Assembly (NCBI RefSeq): GCF_014196225.1
Contig: NZ_JACIDI010000005.1
Coordinates: forward strand, 1 to 64,000
DNA: 64,000 bases
Direction: 5' to 3'
From: Bacteroides pyogenes
Lineage (GTDB): Bacteria; Bacteroidota; Bacteroidia; Bacteroidales; Bacteroidaceae
Under the pieces are notes generated by a model, which was not told the origin of the DNA, did no database searches, and saw nothing but the letters and a program-made list of their open reading frames with translations. Positions 44,555 through 53,867 of the stretch are shown in pieces (the stretch's first letter is position 1; each line of letters opens with the position of its first letter). Made by a program: the position numbers and the translations under genes.

Positions 44555-47500
44555 TTATTTTACTTTGTTCTTCAACATTTTGAAATACAATAACGGCACT
44601 ACCACGAGGGTGAGCATGGTGGAAGTAATGGTTCCTCCCATCAGTGATATGGCAAGACCTTGGAAAATGGGGTCGAACAACATCACAATGGCACCCAGCA
44701 CCACACCGCCCGCCGTGAGTATAATAGGTGTCGTACGCACGGCTCCGGCTTCGATAACCGCTTGTTTGAGAGGAATGCCGTCTTTCAGCCGGATATCGAT
44801 AAAATCGATGAGCAGTACGGAGTTGCGCACCATGATGCCTGCGAGAGCGATGAAACCGATCATCGACGGAGCGCTGAAGTAAGCTCCCATCACCCAATGT
44901 CCCAAAATGATTCCTATCAGCGACAAGGGAATAGCCGCCAGTTGCACCAACGGAGTGATGAAGTTCTGGAACCAGCCGACAATGAGCATGTATATGATGA
45001 CGAGCACAAAGAGGAAGGCAAGTCCCAAGTCGCGGAATACTTCATAAGTGATTTTCCACTCTCCGTCCCATTTCAGCGAGAAGTCGTCTTCCCGTTCGGG
45101 TTGCCGGCTGTATTCTTCGCGGATACTGTAGCCTGCGGGAAGCTGTATCTTCGACAGCTCTGACGAAACATCGGCCATGGCATAAACCGGACTTTCCAAG
45201 TCTCCCGCCACTTCGGCCAATACATAGACTACCCGTTTCTGATTCTTTCTGTAAATGCTCTTCGCCTTTTCACCTTTTGTCACACTCACCAGATTCCCGA
45301 TCGGCTCGACTGCGCCCTGCCGGCTCACCACTTTCATACTCATCACCTCTTCCATATTCGATTTGTCTTGTTCGGGCAGTTGAAGCATAATACCCACTTG
45401 GTTCACAGTCGATGGCTGATGCAGTATTCCCACAGTCATGCCGGACAAGGCGCCACGCATATTTTCCACAATCTGCCCGGCAGGGATGCCGCGCTTCATG
45501 GCCTTATCTTTATCCACTTCGAACCGATATTCGGGCTGGTCGCTCTCTACCGTCCAGTCTACGTCGACCACGTTGGGCGTACGCGCAAGAATTTCTTTAA
45601 TCCGGTCGGCTATCTCGATTTGTTTTTCGTAATCGGGTCCATATACTTCGGCCACAACGGTCGACATCACGGGAGGCCCGGGCGGCACTTCCACAATCTT
45701 CACGTTCGCACCGAAACGTTTGCCTATCTCCTGCAGGCCGTCGCGCATGGATTTGGCAATGTCGTGGCTCTGCTCGCTGCGTTCTCCTTTATCTACAAGG
45801 TTCACCTGTATATCTCCCACATTGTCTCCCGAGCGCAAGTCGTAATGACGCACCAAGCCATTAAAGCTGATAGGCGCGGAAGTGCCTACATACGTCTGAT
45901 AGTTGGTTACCTTCTCATTTTTGCCGATGTATATGCCCAGCTCTTTTGCCACAGCTGCCGTACGTTCGAGCGTAGTCCCTTCGGGCATATCGATGACTAC
46001 CTGAAATTCATTCTTATTGTCGAACGGAAGCATCTTGACGGATACGGATTTGGTATAGAACAGTACGAACGAACTGAGCAAAACCACCGTCAGGCCAAGC
46101 ATAAACGCCCACCGTTTCTTTCTGCTTTCGAGGAAAGGCGTCGTTATGGCAGAATAAACTTTGTATATGCGGCTCTGATGCAGTTCCTCACCATTTTCCT
46201 CCTCTTCGTTGGTTGCGGATTCGTCGGCATGTTTTCCCTTATATTGAAGAAACAAAAAGCCGAAATAGGGTGTCAGTGTAAGAGCCACCAGCAAAGAAAA
46301 TATCATGGCGATAGAAGAACCGATAGGCATCGGGCTCATGTATGGCCCCATCATGCCGGAGACAAAAGCCATCGGCAGAACGGACGCAATGACTGTAAGC
46401 GTAGCCAGAATAGTGGGGTTGCCCACTTCATTGATGGCATACAGCGCAGCCTGCATGGGAGGCAGCTTCTTCATTTTGAAATGCCGGTACATATTTTCCG
46501 CAATAATAATGGAGTCGTCGGTAACGATACCCGTCACAAACACCAAAGCGAAGAGAGTGATGCGATTCAACGTATATCCCAGGAAATAGTAGGCGAACAA
46601 TGTGAGCGCAAAGGTGATGGGAACGGAAATAAACACCACCAATCCGCCACGCCATCCCATAGCCAGCATCACAAACAAGGTGACGATAATAATCGCTATG
46701 GACAAATGCCATAAAAGTTCGGAAACTTTGTGCGAAGCGGTGAGGCCATAATTCCGGGTTACCTCCACATTCAGATCTTCGGTGATCAAATCTTTTTTCA
46801 GTTGTTCCATTTTATCGATGGCGACATCGGCAAGCTTCATCGCATCGGCGCCTTTTTTCTTCGCCACTGATATAGTGACGGCGGCATAATCAGAAGGATG
46901 CTTGGCACGGAGTTCGGGATTGGCCGATCCGAAGCCGAACGAAACATAGTTGCGAGGGACTTCGGGACCGTCTTCCACCGACGCTATTTGATGCAAATAG
47001 ACCGGGTGACCGTCGGTCACTCCCACAATCGTATTTTTAACCTCTTCCACACTTGAAAAGAAGTTTCCTGTGCGAACGGAGTAAACCTTGTCGCCGCTCA
47101 ATATATTACCGCTGTGCATTTGGGCGTTATTGGCCTGCAAAGCTTGTACGACCGTACCGAAATCTATTTTGCTTCCGGCCATTTTGTCTTTATCCGGCAA
47201 GATTCTCACTTGCCGGCTTTGTCCGCCTATCACATTGACCTGTGCCACATCGGGAATCTTCTTGATTTCATTCGCTACCACTTCGGAGACTTGGCGAATC
47301 CGGTAGTCTCCCATTTTATCGCTCCAAAGCGTAAACGACAGAGCCGGTACGTCATCGATCGATCTTGTCTTTACCAGAGGCATTGTGGCGCCTTGAGGTA
47401 TGCGGTCCATATTCTTCATCAACTCATTGTACAGCTTCACCAGCGAGCGTTCCACATCCTCTCCGACATAGAACTGCACGGTAATCATGGCCATACCGTT

Positions 47501-47770
47501 CATCGAAGTGGAATATACGTCTTCCACCCCTTTGATATTCGAAATGATTTTTTCAATCGGTTGCACCACGCTGCTTTCCACCTCTTGCGGGGTAGCTCCG
47601 GGATAACCGATCATGATGTCCGCCATGGGAACCTCTATTTGAGGCTCTTCCTCGCGCGGAATAAAATATATACTGAACGCCCCCAACATCAAGAAAGCAA
47701 CCATCAACAGAATGCTTAGCTTTGATGTAATAAAGGCTTTGGCAATTTTTCCTGATATTCCTTGTTCCAT
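44555..47770 (-). CDS. RND-superfamily efflux permease
   Basis: 1071 aa with the standard RND layout: TM1, a large periplasmic loop, TM2-6, a second loop, TM8-12. The proton-relay Asp pair is in GIVTDDSIIIAEN (TM4). The start FIPREEEPQIEVPMADI is typical of a subgroup distinct from AcrB and CusA. It would drive export of a small molecule from periplasm or inner membrane through the TolC-like partner. It follows the adaptor gene by 10 bp and precedes the PII-like gene by 6 bp. Substrate cannot be read; there is no methionine-rich metal site evident. Confidence 0.92.
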   Translation of the reverse strand: MEQGISGKIAKAFITSKLSILLMVAFLMLGAFSIYFIPREEEPQIEVPMADIMIGYPGATPQEVESSVVQPIEKIISNIKGVEDVYSTSMNGMAMITVQFYVGEDVERSLVKLYNELMKNMDRIPQGATMPLVKTRSIDDVPALSFTLWSDKMGDYRIRQVSEVVANEIKKIPDVAQVNVIGGQSRQVRILPDKDKMAGSKIDFGTVVQALQANNAQMHSGNILSGDKVYSVRTGNFFSSVEEVKNTIVGVTDGHPVYLHQIASVEDGPEVPRNYVSFGFGSANPELRAKHPSDYAAVTISVAKKKGADAMKLADVAIDKMEQLKKDLITEDLNVEVTRNYGLTASHKVSELLWHLSIAIIIVTLFVMLAMGWRGGLVVFISVPITFALTLFAYYFLGYTLNRITLFALVFVTGIVTDDSIIIAENMYRHFKMKKLPPMQAALYAINEVGNPTILATLTVIASVLPMAFVSGMMGPYMSPMPIGSSIAMIFSLLVALTLTPYFGFLFLQYKGKHADESATNEEEENGEELHQSRIYKVYSAITTPFLESRKKRWAFMLGLTVVLLSSFVLFYTKSVSVKMLPFDNKNEFQVVIDMPEGTTLERTAAVAKELGIYIGKNEKVTNYQTYVGTSAPISFNGLVRHYDLRSGDNVGDIQVNLVDKGERSEQSHDIAKSMRDGLQEIGKRFGANVKIVEVPPGPPVMSTVVAEVYGPDYEKQIEIADRIKEILARTPNVVDVDWTVESDQPEYRFEVDKDKAMKRGIPAGQIVENMRGALSGMTVGILHQPSTVNQVGIMLQLPEQDKSNMEEVMSMKVVSRQGAVEPIGNLVSVTKGEKAKSIYRKNQKRVVYVLAEVAGDLESPVYAMADVSSELSKIQLPAGYSIREEYSRQPEREDDFSLKWDGEWKITYEVFRDLGLAFLFVLVIIYMLIVGWFQNFITPLVQLAAIPLSLIGIILGHWVMGAYFSAPSMIGFIALAGIMVRNSVLLIDFIDIRLKDGIPLKQAVIEAGAVRTTPIILTAGGVVLGAIVMLFDPIFQGLAISLMGGTITSTMLTLVVVPLLYFKMLKNKVK

Positions 47771-47780
47771 AATCGTGCTG

Positions 47781-48860
47781 TTATTTTAATACGGTTATGC
47801 TTTTACCATTATAAAGTTCTCCGGTGACGTTTTCAATGATTCGGTCGTTTTCATCCAATCCGGACAAGACTTCGATCTGTTCACCCATTTTTTTACCCAA
47901 TCTCACCCAACGAAGCACGGCATGATTGCCGGAACCGACCACATATACTCCGGTGAGCTGTTCGCGGCGGATAACGGAAGACTCATTGATTAAAATATTC
48001 CGCAGACTTTCTCCGTTGCCTTTGCCGGGAATAAAAATACCTGCATACATTCCCGAGCGAAGGTTTGCCTTATCTTTTGCGGAAATAGCGACTTTCATCG
48101 CATACTGTCCGCCGGTCAAAGAAGCGGAAGGGCTCAATTCGCTGATTTTTCCTTCAATGCGACGGCCTAAAGATTTGATATCTACCTTTACAGAATCACC
48201 GACATTGAGATATTGCACATAATTCTCGGGAACAGTGGCCTGAACGTCCATTTCTCCCGACTGTTCAACGACCAGAAGCGGCATACCGGGGCTTGCCATG
48301 CTTCCTTCGTCTATCTTCTTTTGGGTAACCACGCCCGAAAAAGGAGCTTTTATATGCGTATAAGCAAGCATCGATTTCACTTCGTTGAGCGATTGAAGAG
48401 CCATTTGTTTTTTTGCATCTATAGATGTTTTATTCAGCTCTATATTTTCCAGCTCTTTATCCGATACGCTTTTCTGACTGTGCAGTTTTTTAAACCTTTC
48501 ATAATCGCGTGCCGCATTCTTAGCCGCGGCTTCAGCTTCGATCACCATGGCTTCGGCTTGGGATTTCTTCGCTTTCAAATCGTCGCTGTTGACAATTATC
48601 AACAATTGTCCGGCAGTCACCCTGTCGCCCTGCTTTACATATATTTTATCTACAAATCCCATGTTTCGGGTGCTGATGATGGCTGTTTGCCTGGCGGACA
48701 CCATTCCACTGACAAAAAGACCGTCAGCGGTTAACTTTGCAGGTGAATACACTTTTACTCCTACGGGTGCTTCTTCTTTTTTCTTTGTCGCATCGGACGA
48801 GCAAGCAGAAAAAAAGGAAACAGCCGCCATCCCCAATATCATTGTTCGAATCGTTTTCAT
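47781..48860 (-). CDS. Periplasmic adaptor (membrane fusion protein) of the RND pump
   Basis: 359 aa. Lipoprotein signal ending SFFSAC. The split lipoyl motif region (GFVDKIYVKQGDRVTAGQLL and YTHIKAPFSGVVTQKKIDEG) flanks an alpha-hairpin (about 105-160), followed by beta-barrel and membrane-proximal domains. It links the RND permease to the outer-membrane channel. Encoded between the TolC-like gene (13-bp gap) and the permease (10-bp gap). Confidence 0.92.
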   Translation of the reverse strand: MKTIRTMILGMAAVSFFSACSSDATKKKEEAPVGVKVYSPAKLTADGLFVSGMVSARQTAIISTRNMGFVDKIYVKQGDRVTAGQLLIIVNSDDLKAKKSQAEAMVIEAEAAAKNAARDYERFKKLHSQKSVSDKELENIELNKTSIDAKKQMALQSLNEVKSMLAYTHIKAPFSGVVTQKKIDEGSMASPGMPLLVVEQSGEMDVQATVPENYVQYLNVGDSVKVDIKSLGRRIEGKISELSPSASLTGGQYAMKVAISAKDKANLRSGMYAGIFIPGKGNGESLRNILINESSVIRREQLTGVYVVGSGNHAVLRWVRLGKKMGEQIEVLSGLDENDRIIENVTGELYNGKSITVLK

Positions 48861-48873
48861 AACTGTTTATGCA

Positions 48874-50190
48874 TTATTTGTTTGTTGTAAGTAATTCTTG
48901 ATAATACCCGGCAATGTTATAAGCCATCACCGCTTGAGCGTGCGTAAGACGCTGTTGCGACAGTTGCACCTGAGACAGAAGAAGGTCCGTGGTACTGGCC
49001 AACCCTTCCTTATGCCTGTCGGTGAGTATCCGAAGCGCCTCGGTAGCCTGCTCCACACTTGCCTCCTGTTTCCTGATTTCGAACTGCAAGTCGAGCAAAT
49101 CGCGCGCAGTTTTATCTACCTCTATGCGGCTCTTATCGATATGCAGCTCGAGTTCTTTCTGCATTTTATCCCGTTGCATCAAAGCCGATCTCAGTTTGCT
49201 TCGGTTCCGGTTGCCCGAAAACAGATTCCAGCTCAGACTGATTCCTGCCAGGTAAGAGTCTTCTTTAAATTTGAAGATTTGGGTATCGTTAAACTGATAG
49301 GTACCGAAAGCGTTAATCGTAGGCAGAAAAGTGGTATAAGACGACTTCACCATCATTTTAGACGCTTCCAATGCTTTTTGCATCGCCACGACGTCCGATC
49401 GCGTCTCAGAGAATGCCGGCGCCGATATCGTCGGGGTTTTCTGAATTAAGGAATCGGGAATATATACGTTCGTTTCGGACGATGAGCCGCCCATCAGCAG
49501 TTTCAATCCATCCGATGCATTGATGACGCTGCTCTCCGCTTTTGCCAATGCGCTTTCTACCGTATTTACTTGTACCTGAGCATTTAAAACATCCGATTTC
49601 TGCACTAACCCCTGATCGTAAAAGTTCTTGACCGACTGATAAATCCGGCGGACATCCTCCAAAGTATGGGTCAATATATCACGGGCTTGATAAGCGAACT
49701 GAAGCTGCGTATAGGCTTTTTGTACCTCAAACCTGATATAATCTTTCGTATATTGCTCTTTGTTTTTATATACCTCTTCTTGCAGCTTTGCGCCTTTGCG
49801 GGCGAATATGCGGTCGACATTCAACAAAGGCATCTTAACCTCCACGCCGGCGTTGTAATTTCGAGAGGCTCCGGGATGGTTCAACCGCGAGGGATCGAAG
49901 TCCTGTGCTGTAACTCGGCTTTGCTGCAATAAAAAACCGAAAGCATTCAACGGATTGTTTGTAACCATCGCATTGTAGCTTACCGAAACTTGGGGTAAGA
50001 ATATTGCGTCGGTCTGATGATAGTTTGCGTTTGATATTTTACGATCCAATTTAGACAGCTTTATATTGGCATTATTCCCCACCGCAATATTTACCGCTTC
50101 ACCCATTGTCAGGCGGTTACTTTGTTGGGCATTCGCCGTAACAGCGAATATGCAACACGCCACTAACAGCATTTTTCTTTTTCTATTCAT
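48874..50190 (-). CDS. TolC-family outer-membrane efflux channel
   Basis: About 438 aa from ATG 50190 (MNRKRKMLLVACCIFAVTANA, a good signal); a start at 50211 adds seven residues. Two repeated OEP domains: NRLTMGEAVNIAVGNNANI and VSYNAMVTNNP in the first half, ISLSWNLFSGNRNRSKL in the second, with long helices between. It forms the exit duct of the tripartite pump. It is separated from the upstream thioredoxin gene by 104 bp that contain an inverted repeat. Confidence 0.9.
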   Translation of the reverse strand: MNRKRKMLLVACCIFAVTANAQQSNRLTMGEAVNIAVGNNANIKLSKLDRKISNANYHQTDAIFLPQVSVSYNAMVTNNPLNAFGFLLQQSRVTAQDFDPSRLNHPGASRNYNAGVEVKMPLLNVDRIFARKGAKLQEEVYKNKEQYTKDYIRFEVQKAYTQLQFAYQARDILTHTLEDVRRIYQSVKNFYDQGLVQKSDVLNAQVQVNTVESALAKAESSVINASDGLKLLMGGSSSETNVYIPDSLIQKTPTISAPAFSETRSDVVAMQKALEASKMMVKSSYTTFLPTINAFGTYQFNDTQIFKFKEDSYLAGISLSWNLFSGNRNRSKLRSALMQRDKMQKELELHIDKSRIEVDKTARDLLDLQFEIRKQEASVEQATEALRILTDRHKEGLASTTDLLLSQVQLSQQRLTHAQAVMAYNIAGYYQELLTTNK

Positions 50191-50261
50191 ATTTAAAAAT
50201 CTGAACTCCATTATAAGTTACTGAAAAACATTTATATTATCTTCTTGCCTCCTTACTTATT

Positions 50262-50272
50262 TTCCTAAGGAA
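50262..50272. promoter_or_regulatory. TTCC-N3-GGAA inverted repeat
   Basis: TTCCTAAGGAA lies 72 bp upstream of the TolC-like gene. The same motif occurs at 51237-51247 and, with one change, at 51304-51314 upstream of the cassette's first gene. Confidence 0.4.
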
Positions 50273-50294
50273 ATTACATAAATAAAAAAAAGGA

Positions 50295-50657
50295 TTATTT
50301 GTTCAACAGCACACTTTGTATGGCTTTCTTAAAATCTGCTTTCGACATCGCTCCCATTGCCATTTGCGGTTGTCCTTCCATTGGAACAAACAACAAAGAC
50401 GGGATGGAGCGGATACCGAATACGGAAGACAATTCTCTCTCCTCTTCTGTATTTACCTTATAGATGTACAACTCATCGGCATATTCCGCCGCCAATTCTT
50501 CCAAAATCGGCGCTATCATTTTGCAAGGACCGCACCAAGAGGCATAAAAATCGATGATGGCAGGTTTATCACCCAGGTATTTCCATTCATTCGGACTCGT
50601 TTCATAATCGGCAACTCGCTTTAAAAATTCACTCTTAGTCAATTGGATTGTTTTCAT
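50295..50657 (-). CDS. Thioredoxin-like protein
   Basis: About 120 aa from ATG 50657 (MKTIQLTKSEFLKRV); the frame is open to 50684 without support. Active site WCGPC at 41-45 in IDFYASWCGPCKMIAP; cis-Pro in IRSIPSLLFV. No signal, so a cytoplasmic disulfide reductase. Located between two small membrane proteins and the efflux genes, which suggests redox-linked stress defence. Confidence 0.92.
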   Translation of the reverse strand: MKTIQLTKSEFLKRVADYETSPNEWKYLGDKPAIIDFYASWCGPCKMIAPILEELAAEYADELYIYKVNTEEERELSSVFGIRSIPSLLFVPMEGQPQMAMGAMSKADFKKAIQSVLLNK

Positions 50658-50766
50658 ATTCTTCTGTTTTTTATTATTTATCACTCAATTAATTGTTTTC
50701 TTAGTATCGTTTATCTGAAACTTACAGACAAAATATTCTATTACATACAAGGGCCGGATATTCTGC

Positions 50767-51009
50767 CTATGATTCTTTTTCAGGATCGTACGGCTTGATA
50801 ATATCTTTATATACCTGATTCTCCGAAGAATCCGAAGCACAAGCACCGGACGCGCAACATGGAATGTTCAAAATGGCTTGCGCCAGGAAGAAAATCGCCA
50901 AAAAGAGAAACGGATATTCTTTTGACGCTATTGCGTAAACTCCCAATCCAATACCTGCGACCAAGCGAATGATACGCGCCGCATTCCATTGTCTCAATAC
51001 ATTATTCAT
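50767..51009 (-). CDS. DUF2892-like small membrane protein
   Basis: About 80 aa from ATG 51009 (MNNVLRQWNAARIIRLVAG). Two hydrophobic helices, then a Cys-rich segment (IPCCASGACAS) and a charged tail. Similar in design to the DUF2892 protein at 44041. Its start overlaps the end of the DUF6132 gene by 8 bp, so they are coupled. The cysteines and the thioredoxin gene next door may be functionally linked, which is inference. Confidence 0.7.
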   Translation of the reverse strand: MNNVLRQWNAARIIRLVAGIGLGVYAIASKEYPFLFLAIFFLAQAILNIPCCASGACASDSSENQVYKDIIKPYDPEKES

Positions 51010-51208
51010 CTTTCTTTTCTGTTTGAAATACATTAAATAGTAAACCTCCCATTACTGCTCCCCATATCGAACTGCTTACAGGCGATGAGGTTATCGGACA
51101 AGATCCTCCGGAACATCCGACAAATCTCCAATAAAAATACCCGCCTATGCTGCCAATGATGACTCCTACTATCGTAAGTCCATATTTGCTCAAAAAACTT
51201 TCTTTCAT
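51002..51208 (-). CDS. DUF6132-like small membrane protein
   Basis: About 68 aa from ATG 51208 (MKESFLSKYGLTIVG). One or two membrane helices flank CSGGSCPITSSPVSSSIWG, a conserved cysteine-bearing loop seen in this Bacteroidetes family. First gene of the efflux/redox cassette. Function unknown. Confidence 0.7.
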   Translation of the reverse strand: MKESFLSKYGLTIVGVIIGSIGGYFYWRFVGCSGGSCPITSSPVSSSIWGAVMGGLLFNVFQTEKKDE

Positions 51209-51236
51209 ATATTGTATCAAAAAGTATAAAATTAAA

Positions 51237-51314
51237 TTCCAAAGGAATAAGTCTCAATTAGAAAACGTTGCAAAGACAATATATGTTTTCTTGGAATATT
51301 AATTTCTAAAGGAA
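51237..51314. promoter_or_regulatory. Paired TTCC-N3-GGAA-like sites upstream of the efflux cassette
   Basis: TTCCAAAGGAA (51237-51247) and TTCTAAAGGAA (51304-51314), 67 bp apart, precede the first gene. Between them is a near-consensus minus-strand -7 box (TGTCTTTG, 51271-51278, one mismatch). The rest of 51315-51438 is AT-rich without a gene. Confidence 0.4.
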
Positions 51315-51438
51315 TATTTTTAATTAAAACGATAAGTAGATTATAAGAATCTATTTATCAATTGATTATCTAAAAGTTAAATAAACATTATTTTATTATC
51401 AACAATCGATTGATAGTTGGTGAAATACAAATGGGAAG

Positions 51439-51494
51439 AAATAAAATTAGGCTGCTCCGGTGATTTAAACTTCAGGAGCAGCCTAATTTTATTT
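51439..51494 (-). terminator. Terminator after the tRNA-Asp pair
   Basis: Perfect 20-bp arms (51439-51458 and 51475-51494) with a 16-nt loop. The GC-rich core GGCTGCTCC is flanked by A/T tracts on both sides, so it can work on either strand. Confidence 0.88.
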
Positions 51495-51505
51495 TAATAA
51501 GAGTG

Positions 51506-51579
51506 CGGTGCGTACGGGACTCGAACCCGTGACCCCATGCGTGACAGGCATGTATTCTAACCAACTGAACTAACGCACC
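51506..51579 (-). tRNA. tRNA-Asp (anticodon GTC), second copy
   Basis: 74 nt on the minus strand. Acceptor GGTGCGT/ACGCACC with discriminator G, D arm TAGTTCAGTTGGTTAGAA, anticodon loop CTGTCAC, T loop TTCGAGT. Identical over its whole length to the copy at 51633-51706. Confidence 0.96.
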
Positions 51580-51632
51580 GGAATAGTTTTAATGAAACTT
51601 TCCGAATGTTTTTTGAACCTTCATTTCAAAAG

Positions 51633-51706
51633 CGGTGCGTACGGGACTCGAACCCGTGACCCCATGCGTGACAGGCATGTATTCTAACCAACTGAACTAA
51701 CGCACC
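51633..51706 (-). tRNA. tRNA-Asp (anticodon GTC), first copy
   Basis: 74 nt, identical to the downstream copy 127 bp away. Preceded by a consensus promoter; the two are probably cotranscribed and end at the 51439-51494 hairpin. Confidence 0.96.
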
Positions 51707-51751
51707 TCAAAAAAATCTTTGTCAACCTGCAACTTCTCTCAATTGCGAGTG

Positions 51752-51781
51752 CAAAGGTAGCTATTTTTTCGAATCCTGCAA
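51752..51781 (-). promoter_or_regulatory. tRNA-Asp promoter
   Basis: Minus strand -33 TTG (51779-51781), 19-bp spacer, -7 TACCTTTG (51752-51759). Confidence 0.68.
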
Positions 51782-51832
51782 TAGCCCATATCTCTTTTTT
51801 CATAAAAAGTGCATATATTAAAATTTATCATG

Positions 51833-51840
51833 TACATTTG
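51833..51840 (+). promoter_or_regulatory. -7 box of the aminotransferase gene
   Basis: TACATTTG, exact consensus. Transcription should start near 51847, which excludes the GTG at 51843 as start and supports ATG 51867. Confidence 0.6.
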
Positions 51841-51866
51841 CAGTGAATGCAATAAATCAATATGCA

Positions 51867-53192
51867 ATGAAAAATACACCTATCGAACGAAACATCATTG
51901 ATAATGCCATTGATGAACTTCAAATTGCAGACTTCTCCAAAGCTACCATCCGGGAAGTAAAGGCAATTGCTTCAAAAGCCGAAACCGAATCGGGCGTAGA
52001 ATTTATAAAAATGGAGATGGGAGTGCCCGGACTGCCCCCTTCATCCGTAGGAGTAAAAGCGGAAATCGAAGCCTTGCAAAGAGGAGTGGCAAGCCTTTAT
52101 CCGGATATCAACGGAGTACCGGAACTGAAGAAGGCGGCTTCCGATTTTATCAAGGCTTTTATCAATGCAGAAGTCAGCCCCGAAGGATGCGTACCTGTCA
52201 CCGGATCGATGCAGGGAACATTCGCTTCTTTTCTGGCTTGCAGCCAATGCAATGAAAAGAAAGACACGATTTTGTTTATCGACCCCGGCTTTCCTGTACA
52301 GAAGCAACAGCTGACCGTAATGGGGCAAAAGTACGAAACGTTCGATGTGTACGACTACCGCGGCGAAAGGCTGAAAGACAAACTGGAAAGCTATATGAAA
52401 AAAGGAAATATATCGGCTGTCATCTATTCCAATCCGAACAATCCGAGCTGGATCTGCCTGAAAGACGAAGAGTTGCGGATTATCGGCGAACTTGCTACCC
52501 GGTATGATGTAATCGTACTCGAAGATCTGGCCTATTTTGCCATGGATTTCCGAAAAGACCTGAGCAAGCCTTACCAACCTCCTTTCCAACCCTCGATAGC
52601 TCATTATACGGATCATTACATCTTGCTTATCTCCGGTTCGAAAGCTTTCAGTTATGCCGGACAACGAATAGGTGTAAGCTGCATTTCCGACAAACTTTAT
52701 CACCGTAAATACCCGGCACTGACGAAGCGATACGGCGGGGGGAGTTTCGGGACAGTGTTTATCCACCGTATTCTTTACGCGCTTTCTTCCGGAACGAGCC
52801 ATTCGGCACAATATGCCATGACGGCCATGCTGAGGGCAGCCGGTGAGGGGCGATACAATTTCCTCGAAGAAGTCAGAGTATATGGTGAAAGAGCACAGAA
52901 ACTAAAAGAGATATTCATCCGCCATGGGTTTCATCTGGTATATGACAAAGACTTGGACGACCCGGTTGCCGACGGATTTTATTTCACCATCGGCTATCCC
53001 GGCATGAGCAGCGGAGAACTCGCCCAAGAATTGATGTATTACGGGGTAAGCGCCATCTCACTGGTCACCACGGGAAGCCATCAGGAAGGGCTGCGCGCCT
53101 GCACTTCCTTCATCAAAGATCACCAATACGCCCAACTCGAAGAGCGTATGAAACTTTTTGCCGAAAACCATCCCGTCAATCAATCGCTGTGA
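51867..53192 (+). CDS. PLP-dependent class I/II aminotransferase
   Basis: About 441 aa from ATG 51867 (MKNTPIERNIIDNAIDEL). Fold type I aminotransferase: PGLPPSSVG region binding substrate, YPDINGVPELKKA, VIYSNPNNPSW, VVLEDLAY-type Asp/Tyr (VIVLEDLAYFAMD), PLP lysine in SGSKAFSYAGQRIG, and C-terminal Arg in GLRACTSF. Substrate probably an aromatic or other hydrophobic amino acid, but not determinable. It stands alone, with promoter and terminator of its own. Confidence 0.88.
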   Translation: MKNTPIERNIIDNAIDELQIADFSKATIREVKAIASKAETESGVEFIKMEMGVPGLPPSSVGVKAEIEALQRGVASLYPDINGVPELKKAASDFIKAFINAEVSPEGCVPVTGSMQGTFASFLACSQCNEKKDTILFIDPGFPVQKQQLTVMGQKYETFDVYDYRGERLKDKLESYMKKGNISAVIYSNPNNPSWICLKDEELRIIGELATRYDVIVLEDLAYFAMDFRKDLSKPYQPPFQPSIAHYTDHYILLISGSKAFSYAGQRIGVSCISDKLYHRKYPALTKRYGGGSFGTVFIHRILYALSSGTSHSAQYAMTAMLRAAGEGRYNFLEEVRVYGERAQKLKEIFIRHGFHLVYDKDLDDPVADGFYFTIGYPGMSSGELAQELMYYGVSAISLVTTGSHQEGLRACTSFIKDHQYAQLEERMKLFAENHPVNQSL

Positions 53193-53225
53193 AGAATGAA
53201 GAGCTCCATAAAGCATTTATGATAT

Positions 53226-53262
53226 AAAAAACGGAAAAAATCTTCTTTTTTCCGTTTTTTTT
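53226..53262 (+). terminator. Terminator of the aminotransferase gene
   Basis: AAAAAACGGAAAAA pairs with TTTTTTCCGTTTTTTT around a short loop, ending in T residues. Confidence 0.8.
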
Positions 53263-53276
53263 CATAAATTAGTGGC

Positions 53277-53867
53277 ATGAATAGCGAGTCCGACATATTT
53301 AAAATTCAATCCAACAATGTAGTTCCTGCACGAGGGAAGGTGCTGATATCCGAACCCTTCCTGCGAGACACCACCTTCGGGCGGTCTGTTATATTATTGA
53401 TAGACCATAGTAACGAGGGGAGCATGGGACTTATTATCAACAAGCAATTGCCTCTTTGCCTGAACGACATTATCAAAGAGTTGAAGTACGAGGATGAAAT
53501 ACCATTGTATAAAGGAGGTCCCGTGGCTACAGACACGCTGTTTTTCATTCACACTTTGCCCGACATATCCGGATCGCTATCCATAAACAAAGGACTCTAT
53601 CTGAACGGCGACTTCGACGAAATAAAAAAATACATTCTGCAAGGCAATAAGGTAAACAACCGAATCCGTTTCTTTTTGGGATATTCCGGTTGGGAGAGCG
53701 ATCAATTGGACTCTGAAATCAAAGAGAACACCTGGCTTATATCCAAGGAAGACAATGCTTATCTCATGAGGGAAGACATAAAAGACATGTGGAAAAGGTC
53801 GCTCGAAAAATTAGGGAGCAAGTATGAGACATGGGCTCGTTTTCCGCAAGTGCCCACACTCAACTGA
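53277..53867 (+). CDS. YqgE/AlgH family protein (UPF0301)
   Basis: 196 aa. Family blocks [50 protein letters not shown] and [17 protein letters not shown]. Conserved cytoplasmic protein of unknown biochemical role. Its stop abuts the stop of the convergent GNAT gene without any gap. Confidence 0.92.
   Translation: MNSESDIFKIQSNNVVPARGKVLISEPFLRDTTFGRSVILLIDHSNEGSMGLIINKQLPLCLNDIIKELKYEDEIPLYKGGPVATDTLFFIHTLPDISGSLSINKGLYLNGDFDEIKKYILQGNKVNNRIRFFLGYSGWESDQLDSEIKENTWLISKEDNAYLMREDIKDMWKRSLEKLGSKYETWARFPQVPTLN

Noticed and set aside
45368..46714. 448-codon open frame on the plus strand
   Set aside because: Antisense to the RND permease gene, His/Arg-rich, no signal or motif; a shadow frame.
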